64,000 bases of DNA from Agapetus fuscipes (GCA_951799405.1 CATOGX010000100.1:1-64000); one strand, 5' to 3'; positions 8,151-19,465 are shown, counted from the first letter of the stretch. The notes: generated by a model not told the origin, from the sequence alone. Made by a program: numbers and translations.

Positions 8151-11063
8151 ATGACGCAGACGAATGCGCGTCCAGTGCTAAGGTACCCGCTGCAAGTACT
8201 TCATAATATAATAAATACATTTCCGCTGCAGCAAATTTCAAATCAAAGTTTTAAATCATGGCCCAACATCATGCTGAGGAGGCGCATGAGGCGCAGGAAA
8301 CGAGGGGGGCGGCGGCTGAGTTACTCGGCTACGTCGGTGACAACTCCTGTTTCTCCAGCATGGTGTGAGGATCCCGCTTCCACATCCAGACCTTCAGTGG
8401 CACCTCCATCGTCACGCTCCCTGCTGACCAGCGTGAGGCATCAACAAAACGTGGAGAAGAAGATGAATCTTGGATGCTGGAATGCGAGATCTATTGCTAA
8501 TAAGGTAGATGATATTGACGGATTTTGTAAAAGCCATGACCTTGGCATCCTTGCGCTGACGGAGACGTGGCATGAGAGCTACCACTCAACTGCCATGAAG
8601 AGACTGCGCGCTCTGGGGTTCGCGACACTTGAGGAAGCACGGGCAAGGCCGCGTCATGGAAAAGGGACAGATAATATTTCCTGGACCAACCATGGCGGAG
8701 TTGCGTTGCTAGTGCGCCCGGGATGTCGTGTGGAGACGATTAATATGTCCTCTTTCACGACATTTGAGTGCCTTGTGTGTCGGGTATCTTCCAGTGCAGC
8801 GCTCACTATAGCTATAGTATATCGGCCCGGCTCTAAGCCTGTAACTGCGGAGCTTTTTCGCGAATTTCGGGAGCTGTTTGAAATTTTGGTAACTCGTAAT
8901 GAAATGTTTCTGTTGGTTGGGGATGTCAACGTCAGGCTGGAGCGCAGAGATGACACCAATTGTGTTACTCTCACTGCCTTGCTTGCGGACTATGGCTGCA
9001 GACAGTGGGTAGATGCTCCCACTCATGATGCGGGTGGCCTACTGGATGTAGTCATCACCAGAGGGGAGGATGCTCCTTCAAAAACAGAGGTGAGAGATGT
9101 GGGTTTATCGGACCACAGGTTGGTAATAACTCAATTAAATCTCGGACGACCGGTTCCAGTATACAGGAAGATTATCTCCAGGTGCTGGAACGGACGTAAC
9201 ATGGACTCCTTTAAAAATGACTTATTACTTTCGTCGATCTGTTGTCCGGAATCCTACATCTCAATGCACCCAGACAGATTAGTTGAGCTGTACAATGTCA
9301 CCCTGAAAAATCTAATAAATTTTCATGCTCCCATTACAACTAAATGTGTTAGGGAGCGGAATAGTGCTATCTGGTTTGATAATGAATGTAGTGCTCTCAA
9401 ACGAAAAATGCGGCAAGCGGAGCGTAATTTCAGGAGCGGTAAACCAGGTAGCACTAGAGGAATGTGGATAGGTGCACAGGGTCTGTACAGGTCAACTATT
9501 CTCCAGAAAAAGTCTCAATATTTTTGTACAATGATAGCTAGGGAAAAATGTCCACAGCGTTTATGGAGACTTCTGGAGGCTGGTACGGGTTCGATGTCGA
9601 CTGCTGATGAGTTCGCTGCATACTTTCAGGATAAAATACCACGTAGAGACTCTCCTCTGGAGATTGGTCCAGGTTATCCTGAATCTATGTGCAACTCGCA
9701 ACTTGGAATACTTAAGCTGACCTCTATTGAGGAGGTAACACGAGTCGTAACGGGATCACCAAATAAGCAGTGTGATCTTGATCCTGTGCCAGCGTGGGTA
9801 CTAAAAGAGTGCATCTTACAAGTGGCTCCATTTATTGTAAGGCTTATTAATGGATGCCTTGTGGAAGCCACTGTTCCCTGTTTTTTGAAGGAAGCGCAGA
9901 TAACGCCGATATTAAAAAAACAAAATCTCGATCCTAATGATCCCTCCAATTTCAGGCCGGTGTCGAATTTGCCGTTTTTGTCCAAGGTGCTAGAGCGTAT
10001 TGTCTCTAACCGGCTGGTATCTTATCTGAGTGATAACAACCTGATGCCGAGAAGGCAATCAGCCTATAGGAAATATCATTCAACTGAAACAGGTTTGTTG
10101 ACCGTGGTCTCAGATCTGATATCGGCAGTGGATTGCGGGAATCTTGCGCTCCTAGCTCTTCTGGACATGAGCGCGGCTTTTGACACCGTATGTCATGATA
10201 TCTTGATAAAAAGGTTGGAGGATACGTACGGCTTGAGAGATAAGGCTCTGGTGTGGTTCACCTCCTATTTGGTGGATCGCAAGCAGGTTGTGCGTACTTG
10301 TGACTGTGTCTCACCTTCCTATTCGCTGATCTCCGGGGTGCCGCAGGGGTCTGTGCTGGGGCCGATCCTGTTTATTTTATACACGGCCGACATTGAGAGC
10401 ATAGTCGAAAAATGGAGCCTAACTACACATGCATATGCAGATGACTGGCAGATTTACTCTCAGTGTCGACCACACATGGCGGGAGCTCTCAGTAACAGGG
10501 TGGCAGCTTGCATTGCGGAGATCGGTGAATGGATGACAAACAATGGCCTAATCCTTAACATGGGTAAGACGGAAATTATGTGGGCGGCTACGTCTAGGCG
10601 TGATCATCTCCTCACAACACGCGCACCACTCTCCATTGGGGGACAGCTGATTCAGCCGTCGGATTCAGTGAGACTTCTAGGAGTCACACTGGATCGGAAC
10701 CTCACAATGGGAGAGCAGTTGAATAACACGGTATCCTCCTCGTTTTTTGAACTTCGCCAGATAAAGGCAATCAGGAGATGTTTACCATCAGGGGCGGTCA
10801 GGACCCTGGTTAGCGCTTTTGTGATGTCTCGAGTTGACTATTGCTCAACGCTGTATATAGGTCAGCCGGAAAAACAGTTCAGCCGGCTTCAATCTGTGCT
10901 GAACTCTGCAGCAAGACTTATATTCGGGATGTCTAAATTTAACCATATAACTCCATTGTTGAAAAAAACTGCATTGGCTTCGTTTTCCGGAGAGGGTGGT
11001 CTACCGTGTTTGTCTGATGGTTTACAAAGCTGTCAATGGTATGGCTCCTTCATACTTGTCTGA
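8151..11063 (+). CDS. LINE endonuclease-reverse transcriptase (ORF2)
   Basis: This 970-codon protein would nick target DNA and copy the LINE RNA by target-primed reverse transcription. An Arg-rich leader precedes an EEP endonuclease at about residues 104-330, with WNARSI, LTETWH, VGDVNV and LSDHRLVI all present. The RT follows at about 580-830: FRPVSNLPFLSKVLERIV, LLDMSAAFDT (motif A), GVPQGSVLGPILFILY (motif B) and YADDW (motif C). A one-base insertion in the A-run near 10960 shifts the frame. The alternative frame continues LHWLRFPERVVYRVC and, after two stops (11119, 11141), FGDRAFRFAGPMEWN, the clade's C-terminal domain. All catalytic motifs are intact, so it decayed recently. Confidence 0.92.
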   Translation: MTQTNARPVLRYPLQVLHNIINTFPLQQISNQSFKSWPNIMLRRRMRRRKRGGRRLSYSATSVTTPVSPAWCEDPASTSRPSVAPPSSRSLLTSVRHQQNVEKKMNLGCWNARSIANKVDDIDGFCKSHDLGILALTETWHESYHSTAMKRLRALGFATLEEARARPRHGKGTDNISWTNHGGVALLVRPGCRVETINMSSFTTFECLVCRVSSSAALTIAIVYRPGSKPVTAELFREFRELFEILVTRNEMFLLVGDVNVRLERRDDTNCVTLTALLADYGCRQWVDAPTHDAGGLLDVVITRGEDAPSKTEVRDVGLSDHRLVITQLNLGRPVPVYRKIISRCWNGRNMDSFKNDLLLSSICCPESYISMHPDRLVELYNVTLKNLINFHAPITTKCVRERNSAIWFDNECSALKRKMRQAERNFRSGKPGSTRGMWIGAQGLYRSTILQKKSQYFCTMIAREKCPQRLWRLLEAGTGSMSTADEFAAYFQDKIPRRDSPLEIGPGYPESMCNSQLGILKLTSIEEVTRVVTGSPNKQCDLDPVPAWVLKECILQVAPFIVRLINGCLVEATVPCFLKEAQITPILKKQNLDPNDPSNFRPVSNLPFLSKVLERIVSNRLVSYLSDNNLMPRRQSAYRKYHSTETGLLTVVSDLISAVDCGNLALLALLDMSAAFDTVCHDILIKRLEDTYGLRDKALVWFTSYLVDRKQVVRTCDCVSPSYSLISGVPQGSVLGPILFILYTADIESIVEKWSLTTHAYADDWQIYSQCRPHMAGALSNRVAACIAEIGEWMTNNGLILNMGKTEIMWAATSRRDHLLTTRAPLSIGGQLIQPSDSVRLLGVTLDRNLTMGEQLNNTVSSSFFELRQIKAIRRCLPSGAVRTLVSAFVMSRVDYCSTLYIGQPEKQFSRLQSVLNSAARLIFGMSKFNHITPLLKKTALASFSGEGGLPCLSDGLQSCQWYGSFILV

Positions 11064-11303
11064 CATGTTCTCACGTGTTGAGATAGATTTGAGACGCCAA
11101 ACTCTCAGATCTGCGGAGTGAGGGGTGTTTGACTTAGTCTAGCCGTCACGTCAGACACGCATTAATTTTGGGGACCGTGCTTTCCGGTTTGCGGGCCCAA
11201 TGGAGTGGAACAGACTACCACCTAATGTGAGGAAGGCAGAAACTGTTGGTGTCTTTAAAGGAGCACTAAACACGCATCTTTACAAAAAATCTTATCCGTG
11301 ATT
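11064..11303 (+). pseudogene. Frameshifted C-terminus of the LINE ORF2
   Basis: In the frame one base away, the protein continues VYKAVNGMAPSYLSDMFSR. After two stop codons it continues FGDRAFRFAGPMEWNRLPP and ends HLYKKSYP at 11299-11301. FGDR-F...WN-LP is conserved in the C-terminal tail of L2/CR1/Rex-type ORF2 proteins. Confidence 0.8.
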
Positions 11304-11535
11304 TGAGAGGGCCCTTGAGGTGTGACACACACAAAAACGGTGCTCTTTTATTATGTGTACCTTATAAATAAATTATCCTTGTATATATATATATATATAT
11401 AGATAATATAGGCAAGTAGGTACTAAAGTATAATAAAATAAAAACATACATACATATGATTTATAGAGGTCTACTAATGACAAGAAACAATACAAGGCAC
11501 AGGCAATAATATCAAGTGGTATACAATTCTAATAT

Positions 11536-12300
11536 TTTTCGAAATGTTTTTTAAGTTTATTTTTAAATACATGATAATCTTTTATATTTTTTAGTTCAGT
11601 CGGTAATTTATTAAAGTTTGTTACTCGAACATAAATGAAGCTATTTTGATAATGTTTTAATTTAAAAAATATGTGTTGTAGCTTTTTAATTTTTTACTGT
11701 TTAATTGCTTAGAATTTATTTGTTTTATATATTTTATTGTATTAATTGCTTGTACTCCTTGACTGATAGGTTGGTATGCGGCTGACCACCCATACTGTAA
11801 AAAATGGTTCACTTTGCCAATGTCACCCCTGATTCAGGGAAGGTCGGCAAGAGTTGCAGGGCTTATGTTCATTTGAGATTGGGGTTTTTATATTGTAGGC
11901 CCACATGCAGCATGTGTAAGCGCGAAATTATGCATGTCTGCTTGTGGGAATGCATTTAATATGAATACATATCTTTGCAGCTTAGATTTAGATTTTGTGT
12001 CAAATTTTGACATTTTGAGGTTATGTTTGTATCTTGTTGACTGATTTGTTTCTAATTTTAATTGTTGTTTTTCCTTTAATATTTGCAATATGGCGTTTTT
12101 TTTAAAAATGATATCTACTGAGGGGACTTTAAATATTTTAAATACTAATTCAGTCGGGTAATTCGATGGTTTTTTTAATATTATCTTAATGATTAATTTT
12201 TGAATTATTTTTACAGGGTTTAATGTGTTTAAGTATGACCCTCCCCATCCTATAATACCGTACTGTAATATAGATTGCACAATTGCGTAGTAGACTCTTC
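11536..12300 (-). pseudogene. LINE ORF2 C-terminal domain
   Basis: The minus frame reads SILQYGIIGWGGSYLNTLNP, then KIIQKLIIKIILKKPSNYPT and KHNLKMSKFDT. At that point an RTE-like repeat intervenes (11757-11992). Beyond it the reading resumes SFIYVRVTNFNKLPTELKN and DYHVFKNKLKKHFEKY to a stop at about 11536. YGIIGWGG and FNKLPTELK are hallmarks of the C-terminal region of Jockey/CR1-group LINEs. Confidence 0.8.
11757..11992 (+). repeat. RTE-like 3' unit inserted in a LINE
   Basis: It begins CTCCTTGACTGATAGGTTGG and ends GCTTAGATTTAGATTT. The whole unit is the dispersed 3' end seen more than a dozen times in this window. It splits the C-terminal coding region of the minus-strand LINE. No RTE coding sequence accompanies it. 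Confidence 0.85.
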
Positions 12301-12404
12301 TTAAGTTATCTATTCCGAGTATATTTCTAAGTCTTATAAATATGTATATGCACTTTCTAATTCGTTTTATCAGTTTACTAGTATGTTCCTTCCATTTAAA
12401 TTTA

Positions 12405-13276
12405 TTAATCTATGTCAACGCCTAAATATCTTGTAGTATCTGTTTGCTTTAGTACTGAGCAGGTTAGATTACAATTCGTTTTATTACATTTATTTTGTTG
12501 ATGAATAAATACGTTTAAATTTAGATTTAATTTATTTTCATTAATAGAAAACGGGACAATGTAAGTTTTTTCGCTGTTGAGTGTTAACAAATTCACGTCG
12601 AACCAGTGCTTTAAATTGTCAATGTCAACATTTGCTTTATTGCTGACACTATTCCAATTTGTATCTTCGATGATAATAACTGTATCATCGGCATAGGATA
12701 TTATTTTTCCGTTTAGTTTCAGTGCAAATACATCATTGACATAGATTATAAATAATAAAGGGCCTAATACTGTGACCTGTGGTATTCCGAAATTGCTAGT
12801 TTCTATTTGGCTGTACACCTCATTTATTTTGACAACTTGAGGTCTTTGATATAGATAGCTTGTTATCCACTCGAGTGTCCTGCCTTGGAAACCGATACTT
12901 TCTAATTTTGAAGTCAATTTGTAATGAGATATGCTGTCAAATGCTTTTTTAAATCTATGAATATACCGATACATTTACGAGATTTGTCCAATGCATTCAG
13001 TACATAGCTAGTTAATTTAGCAATTGCATCTTGTGTGCTTCTATTTTCCATAAAACCAAACTGGTTTTCATTTATTATATTATTGCTTTTTATATATGCG
13101 TTGATTCTTCCTTTAACTATTTTTTCAAATATTTTAGCTATGTTTGATATTATAGAGATAGGTCTGTAATTTGTTATATCATCCTGTTCACCAGATTTAA
13201 ATATTGGAATTATTATGGATTTTTTATATATATTTGGAAATTTTCCAGTCTCAAAACTTTTATTTATAATGTACAT
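12405..13276 (-). pseudogene. LINE reverse transcriptase
   Basis: Two overlapping minus frames form the RT. The first has IIPIFKSGEQDDITNYRPIS, FGFMENRSTQDAI and GIFIDLKK. A shift in an A-run at about 12957 separates it from AFDSISHYKLTSKL, so the break falls inside motif A. The second frame continues to IPQVTVLGPLLFIIYVNDV (motif B, with V for the usual G) and ISYADDTVIII (motif C), then TRYLGVDID. Catalytic Asp residues are present but the frame is broken. Confidence 0.88.
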
Positions 13277-13603
13277 TAGTGGTTTTGAAATTTATTTTTT
13301 AATGTGTTTTAGTGTATCGATAGTTATGCCATCAAATCCTGGAGTAGATCCTCCTTTCATATTGTCAATAATTGTTTCAACTTCCTGTTCAGTACAGCTG
13401 TTAAGGATTTCAATTTTGTTTGTGTTTGTTTTTATTGTTGGCATTGTGACTGTGTTTGTTTGTATCAGTTTAGCAAGATTTCTTCCTACATTAACAAAAT
13501 AATTGTTAAAAATGTTTGCAACTTTAGTGGGTTTTGATTCGCAGCTTATTTTTGTGTTTTCATATGTGATTTCATTTATAACATTGGTTTTTTGTTTTTT
13601 TTT

Positions 13604-14202
13604 TTATTTTAATTCGGCGAGCATATTTAAGTAGTTGTCTTTATCGTTCGATGAATAATCATTCGTTATATTTAAGTTGATATCGCTTACAATAATAGTT
13701 CTTTTGTTTTTATTTCTAATTAATACGCTTTTTAATTCGTTAACAAACGGGGATAAGACTGTTGCATGGGTTCGATATATGGCAAAAATATTAAATATCT
13801 CATTTTGTAACTTGATTTCAATATTAAGTATATTAGTATATTTTATGTCATTTATTTCTTTAAAACTAATCATTTTACATTTTTGTGATAGAAATAATGA
13901 TACGCCGCTATTCTTATTAATTTTGTTTAGCGCTGTAAAGTAGCTATAATCAGGGATATTATAGTTCATTTCACCGGCGCTATGGTCTCCGTTAACACTA
14001 TAACATCCGGTGAACATTTTAATGTTTTTAATGTTAGTACAAATTCGTTAAAGTTTTTTTCGATGCTTCTTATATTCATATGGAATAGCAATAACATATT
14101 CGCGAATTTTTTTAAATTTATGTTTATATCATTGATCGAATCAAAAACGCGTTCATCAATGTTCATTTTTTTATCAATAATATTATAATTGAAGTTAATC
14201 AT
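13604..14202 (-). pseudogene. LINE EEP endonuclease domain
   Basis: A frame from 14202 reads LLLFHMNIRSIEKNFNEF and VIVLTETIAPVK, the EEP N-terminal half. After a shift near 13980 a second frame carries GVSLFLSQK, FAIYRTHA and TIIVSDINLN. The latter matches the GD.N motif with S for G. RT follows about 330 bp downstream. Stops in the C-terminal half make it non-functional. Confidence 0.8.
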
Positions 14203-14239
14203 TTTTTAAGTTTAAAGTTGGATAAACATATATTAGGTA

Positions 14240-14818
14240 TTATTCATAATCTATGCGTTCTTTTGCTCTTTTAATCATTTTTTGTCTATAGTTACATGTT
14301 GTGCTGGTTGTTCTATGGTTTGTATCACTTTTTTCTCTATATTTAATGTTCAAAAAATGGCAGTTGCTGCAGATTTGGTTGTTCTTTAAATTTGTACATT
14401 TGTCATACGTATGTTCTTCTGCGCAGTGAGGACATGTTGGGGGCCGTGTCCTGCTCAGGCATCTTAGTGCAGTATGCCCAAACTTTAGGCAATGGTAGCA
14501 CTGCACCAGAGTATTGCAGTCCTCAACTTGCGCTCTGTTGTATTTTATGTTTATTTTTCCTTTTTCTAGGAGGATTTTCCTCAGTCACCCTGTAGTTTCC
14601 ATGATATAGTTTGTCGTTTCTCTCTGTTTTCCACTCTTGTCAATGCTTTTTAGTTCTTTTATTAATTCCATATTGTTTTTTTCCTTTTCATCTATACCTT
14701 CGTTTTGCATTATAATGCCCATTATGATTTCCTCTTCCGTAAGGTTTCTTTCAAGTCTTTTTAATACTATGTATGGCTTCTTTTTTTTAAATTCCTCTGC
14801 CATTATTTCCTTCCCAAG
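14240..14818 (-). pseudogene. LINE ORF1 C-terminal part with zinc knuckles
   Basis: The frame at 14506-14240 carries CYHCLKFGHTALRC (C-x2-C-x4-H-x4-C), CPHCAEEHTYDKC and CSNCHFLN. These are gag-like CCHC knuckles typical of ORF1 in Jockey-group LINEs. Upstream (14818-14583) another frame reads KKKPYIVLKRLERNLTEEEI and MQNEGIDEKEK, the middle of ORF1. A hAT inserted at 14819 cuts the gene. The 14507-14582 segment is frameshifted. Confidence 0.78.
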
Positions 14819-16201
14819 CAGAGGCGGTTCGCCAATAACGTGCAGCCGTTCAATGCACTGCCTAGATTTTATAAAAAAAAAATAGCAAAAAAATGTATAT
14901 CCTTTTAAAAAAAATATGTTGTGTGGAAGTTGTTTTGAAAGATCGCTGAAGTAAAAATCAATAATAAATAAGTACCGACTTAATTTTATGGAGCGCTCGC
15001 GAAGCACAAAGGCGCCGTACATAACACATGATATTATAGTTTGGGTACCTATACCTACTCATCGTGCAAAATCCAAAGTGAACTGAGGATTTAAAAAAAT
15101 TTCATACATATTATGTGGTTGCTCCAAATCCGTGCCATAGAGCGAGAAAGCAGATAAAACATTACCATTTCATCAAGCTAGACAAAGACGCAAAACGGTG
15201 GTTTGGTGCAGCGCCGAAATATTATAAAATATTCGACTTGCCTTGGACACAATGAATCCTCACAATTTAGTCCTGAAGCATTTTTAAGAAAACAATGTTT
15301 GTTGATTGAAAATAATATTGAAATCTCGGTGACTCACTTCCATTCCGTTGTTAGTTGACATATAAACGTACTGTTGCCGGTTCTGTCTGTATTTAGCGTG
15401 AATATTTTCAAAGTTATCGTGAATTTATTACAATTTTGTTTTTAATTAATTTTCTGACGATGAATTTGACTTTATCAAGAAAAATCGTAGTTTTTTCGAT
15501 CATTTTTTTTTATAAAAAGTTGTTATCTTCCTAGATCATAATTCAAAATTATTCAACAATGTAAAGCTAAGTGTAAAAAAGTGAATAGGGTATTTAAAAA
15601 GAATATTATTTGAAAGCATCTTGTCTGTGTGGTTGTGAATGATTAATTATACTTTTTTCTGCTTCCCGTGTCTTATTATTGGTGGTGAAAAATCTTGGAG
15701 TGAAAAGGTGTTGTCATATGTAGATCTCGCTCACCTTACTAACAAAGTTAAAAAGCATGCACTTTTGCAAACTTATGTGCATTGAGCGTGTAATGCATTT
15801 AAATTAATGAGGTCAAACAGATATTCGACAATTGCTTGTGATGTTGGTTGTAGAATGTAGAGAATCAATTAAAATGTTTAATGACAAAGTGCGTCAGAAC
15901 AGATTATAGAATAATTGTTTGTGTTCAATTTTGTGCTGCATTTGAGTTGGCATTGAGGCTTTCGCTCAAATGAAGAAGCGAAGTATGGATTTACATTTCA
16001 AATAACTGCAAGTAGGTATTTGCTCATTTATTTCTTATGCAACAAAACGGGTGCATGTGAGTACTCTTGTACCTAAATAAACCATTATATTATTTGTATG
16101 TATTTTTTGCAATTGCATTCCAAGCAAAATGGAAAATTAAAGAAAAATGGAAATTGCAGAAATTTTGAACTGCTAACATTTTTATTGAGGAGCCGCCTCT
16201 G
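14819..16201. mobile_element. Non-autonomous hAT, 1.4 kb, 8-bp TSD
   Basis: The ends are CAGAGGCGGTTCGCC at 14819 and, inverted, CAGAGGCGGCTCCTC ending at 16201. The exact duplication TTCCCAAG flanks it at 14811-14818 and 16202-16209. Removing it brings two halves of LINE ORF1 together. No transposase sequence is recognisable inside, so it must have moved in trans. Confidence 0.92.
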
Positions 16202-16549
16202 TTCCCAAGTGTACTTGTAATTTCCTTAGTTAATTTTTCTGTACTTTTTTTCTCAGCGCAAATGATTGTTATTTTATTTTCACCTGTTGTTTTCATTCCA
16301 GCTATTCCTATTTTTAAATTCGTCACATCAATTCTATTTTTAATTTTTGTTTTTATTTCGTCCGCCTTTAATGTGTTTTTTTTTTATTCTACTTGTATTG
16401 CATATTTTGTTTCTTCTCTGATTTTATCTTTTATAAATGTGTTGGTAGAGTTTGTTAGTCGCGTATGTTTTGCGTCCACTTGTTGTTTCTCTTAGTTCTA
16501 TTCTTAATTCTTGTATCTCCTTCCTACATTCTTCTATCTGTGATTTTAA
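16202..16549 (-). pseudogene. LINE ORF1 middle part
   Basis: Minus-strand frames read CRKEIQELRIELRETTS, then VTNLKIGIAGMKTTGENK and IICAEKKSTEKLTKEITSTL. The first is a charged coiled coil and the second an RRM-like/basic stretch of ORF1. The segment is bounded by the TTAA insertion (16550) and the hAT (16201) and has frameshifts. Confidence 0.7.
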
Positions 16550-16678
16550 GAGCGCTCTCAAAAATTTTTGATTTCAAAATTCGTGTTCGTTTAGTTAGTA
16601 TATCTGGCACCGTGGCGGCTCTGCGATCTGTTCTCGCGTTCGTTTGTAGTAAATTCCAAGGTACGTATGTTAACTTAT

Positions 16679-17300
16679 AATATCTGTGGACTAGAAATTA
16701 TTTTAACCAAAAAAATCATATATATATATGTCTCAACTTACTTACGAAAATGGTCATTAGTAATAAAAATAACAAAGAACTTCACAGTTGCATTTCCATG
16801 TGTACAAAAAACTCGGCAGAACGAAAAAAAAATCTTGAATGTTGGTACCATTTCAAATAACGGCTGCGACTAGACCGGAAATAGCTAGAGTTGACAGATA
16901 ACACACGTTATAAATATTGTGATCGCCAAAATTCGTGCCAAAAAACTTTATCACTCATTTCATTAAAACCACTGCAACGTGTGACAGGACAGAAACGCAA
17001 GTGGTAGCATGTCAATGATTTAGTTCTTGTTTGCCGTATAGACCATTAAGCTAATTTTACATGAGCAATGTTTGCATGTGTACTAGACCAATGTGTCTTG
17101 AAAACAGGAAATTGATTTCAAAAATATTTCAAACAACTCTCACATTATCGAATTTTACGTTTTTTCTTAGCTCAGATTGTGTAGAATTTGATTCTTAAGA
17201 GATTAAAAAGTCATATTTGACAGAATTGGTGTATAGGGCAAACAAGAACTGGGGGAGCGAAGATGTATCCCATCAGCAAGTAAGTTTCCGCTCCTCTATG
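16679..17300. repeat. Dispersed repeat shared with 60299-60895
   Basis: It shares blocks with 60299-60895: TGGACTAGAAATTATTTTAA at the start, AACAAAGAACTTCACAGTT and CATGTGTACAAAAAACTCGG in the middle, and GCTCCTCTATGTNATNACT at the end. Both copies are bracketed by CTATGG-like hexamers, a possible target duplication. No coding capacity. Confidence 0.6.
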
Positions 17301-17498
17301 TAATAACTCATGGGTAGGTATGTCCCAAATTTTTTCTATGCCATTTTTAATGCAATGCAGATAGGCTCAACCTTTTCAATCGTTGTATAAATTACATCAC
17401 AAATATTTCATATTTCAAAAGAGGAAAGAGCGGTACTAAAAATGTATTTAGTTGTATGGGTAGACTGAGATGTGAATAAAAGATGAAATATCTATTAA

Positions 17499-18164
17499 CC
17501 TTTTCGATTCTGAATTTATTTGCTACATACGCACCGCCAGAACGGAATACTTTTTTGAAGTTATTTTTTTACACATAAATTGATTTCCTACCTTAATTAC
17601 TTGATGAAACTTCAAAATTTATGAAAAAGTATATTCATTAGTTATCCAGGAACACAAATCACAAACTTTCAACAAATGTTTTTACTTGTTGTTTTATATA
17701 AAAACAAGTAAATCACAATAATATTACTTAAAAAAATATATTATACGCACATTCCATAACTAGATATTATATCCATTAGGTTTTAAACAATTATTTTCCT
17801 CACTTAAATACTCGTCACTAAAGAGAAAAATATATTAGTTATTTTACAAAAAAACAAAAAACGTGAACAGTTATACCTATCTGAATAGAGTATACTTGCC
17901 TGGATTTTGTTTTTAAACATTGGTACACACGCGCGGGACAAGAGATTGAGCTGTTCTGACAAAATATTTGAGAAAGAATATTTTCAAAATATGTATAATA
18001 TGAGATTATATTAGTGTACCTATAATGTAAGCAACAAAAAAGTTTGAAAAATTTGAACACCGATGTCAGGGGAAGCTTTAAACTACGATGACATGCATAG
18101 ATGTCAGCCGCACTGTATGCAAGTTACGTCATGACATCTATGCATGCCAGCCGCAGCCAAAGGG
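17499..18164. mobile_element. piggyBac-like MITE with TTAA duplication
   Basis: TTAA lies at 17495-17498 and 18165-18168. The ends are CCTTTTCG and, inverted, CCCTTTGG, in keeping with the CCY-T ends of piggyBac elements. The uninterrupted target is seen inverted at 20197-20245 (ATATCTATTAACTTCC), which shows the insertion was exact. Near the right end is a GCATAGATGTCA...TGACATCTATGC palindrome (about 18096-18145). Confidence 0.85.
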
Positions 18165-18228
18165 TTAACTTCCTTAGTTTTATTTTATCAAAGAAACTTA
18201 TATAAACGAATTATGTCCATGGGAGGTT

Positions 18229-18350
18229 TTCTTTATTTGTATGCACGCATGCAGAATGTGTAGGCGCGAACCTACATGTGCCTGTCTGTGGGCATGCATT
18301 TCATATGAGCCTTAAATGCTTACATATCCTTGCAGCTTAGATTATAGATA
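18229..18350 (+). repeat. RTE-like 3' unit, truncated
   Basis: It retains GCACGCATGCAGAATGTGTA, GGCATGCATTTCATATGAG and the CTTGCAGCTTAGATTATAG end of the dispersed unit. It lies directly upstream of the transposase C-terminal exon, apparently within its intron. Confidence 0.7.
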
Positions 18351-18356
18351 TTGTCC

Positions 18357-18634
18357 ACATAAAAGCAGTTCGAGGCTGCTATATCTTGCAGTACAAAACT
18401 TCATACGAGGAAACCGAAGAGTATAAAGTGCTTGACTTTCTTCAAAACAGAATTTCAAAGAAGAAAGTAATACCAGATCCCAAAATGTTCACAGTGCCTG
18501 AGGGTTTCCCTGAAGACCGGAAAAAAAAACTTCTAGACGCAATGAAAGGCATATTGCCAAACAACAGAAAACTGTTTTGGGAAACTTTACCAAGTCAAAA
18601 GGGTGCAGACGGGCCAGTTCCAAGGATGGACTGA
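18357..18634 (+). pseudogene. Terminal exon of DDE-like transposase
   Basis: The plus frame reads KAVRGCYILQYKTSYEE, FLQNRISKKKVIPDP and KGILPNNRKLFWETLPSQ to the stop at 18632-18634. The pattern (V-K-A-V-R-G-x-Y ... MPNNR-x-FW-x-LP) is the C-terminal tail I associate with this insect transposase-like family. The main exon at 20236-22329 on the opposite strand lacks it. The two belong to oppositely oriented partial copies. Confidence 0.55.
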
Positions 18635-19007
18635 ACACCTAATTAACTATTAGGCCTAACCTATGCATATTTTCAGTTTAATAGGGCCTACTTATATTTG
18701 TACTTTTCACTCTAAGTAAATTATTGAATTTAGGACCTAAACTACTTTTAGCATTGCTATAAAAACCTTTTTAACTAGGCATAGGCGTATTTTCTGTTGA
18801 ATAGGGCTTAACTGAAGTTACTTTTATTTGTATTTTTATAACTGTAAGTAAATGATTTGAACTAACCTACTTTGTTTGATTGCTCCCCTGGGTTTAATAC
18901 CTAGCCTATGCATTTTTCTGTTACATAGATCTTACTTTTATTTGTACAACTATAAATAAATTATTTAAGTTAGCCTACTTTGTTTCATTGCTATAAAAAT
19001 CACTAAG

Positions 19008-19320
19008 CAAAAATAGAGCACTTACTGCCTCTTTAATTGTACATTTGCTAAGAAAAAAAGCAGTATCTGTCACTTACTGCTTTTATGCTTAGTTTTTCTC
19101 ATAACCAAAAAGCAGTAAGTGTTATAATTTTATGAATTTTTCATTTATTTTCATATTTTTTAATAGTTATACGTAACAGTTGCCTCACAAAAACCATGTT
19201 AAAAAATTGAAACTGAAATCTTTAAATTTAAATAAGTTAGCCCAACTTCAATGTTTGAAGTCGATTATCTCAAAACAAACATTTTGCAGATACTGCCTTT
19301 TTAGTAAGCAGGGCAGTATA
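19008..19320 (+). repeat. Subterminal repeats and right end of the DDE-like element
   Basis: AGCAGTA/TACTGCT motifs are clustered at about 19015, 19059, 19076, 19109, 19291 and 19309. The block closes with AGCAGGGCAGTATA ending at 19320. The same closing sequence ends at 22800 beyond the 5' end of the minus-strand transposase, so the two form the element's two termini. Confidence 0.6.
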
Positions 19321-19465
19321 CCGCGCTGGCTTTTAGCTACAAAAAACACTCTCTACTACTTTGAATTACGTCAGCAAGTGATACGCAACATTTTCGCAGT
19401 GAATATTTTCCATGTTACGTTTTAAATAAATATTATTTTTTGCAATCAACAATTTGTTAATAAGA

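Larger units (their letters stand above)
7850..11400 (+). mobile_element. L2/CR1-like LINE, near full length
   Basis: This contains the endonuclease-RT frame 8151-11063, its frameshifted C-terminus to about 11301 and a 3' UTR. The UTR has TTGAGGTGTGACACAC, AATAAATTATCCTTG and a terminal TA run. The same 3' end reappears alone at 60085-60190 and, diverged, at the 3' ends of SINEs at 20092-20150 and 25023-25088. The 5' limit is approximate. Confidence 0.8.
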
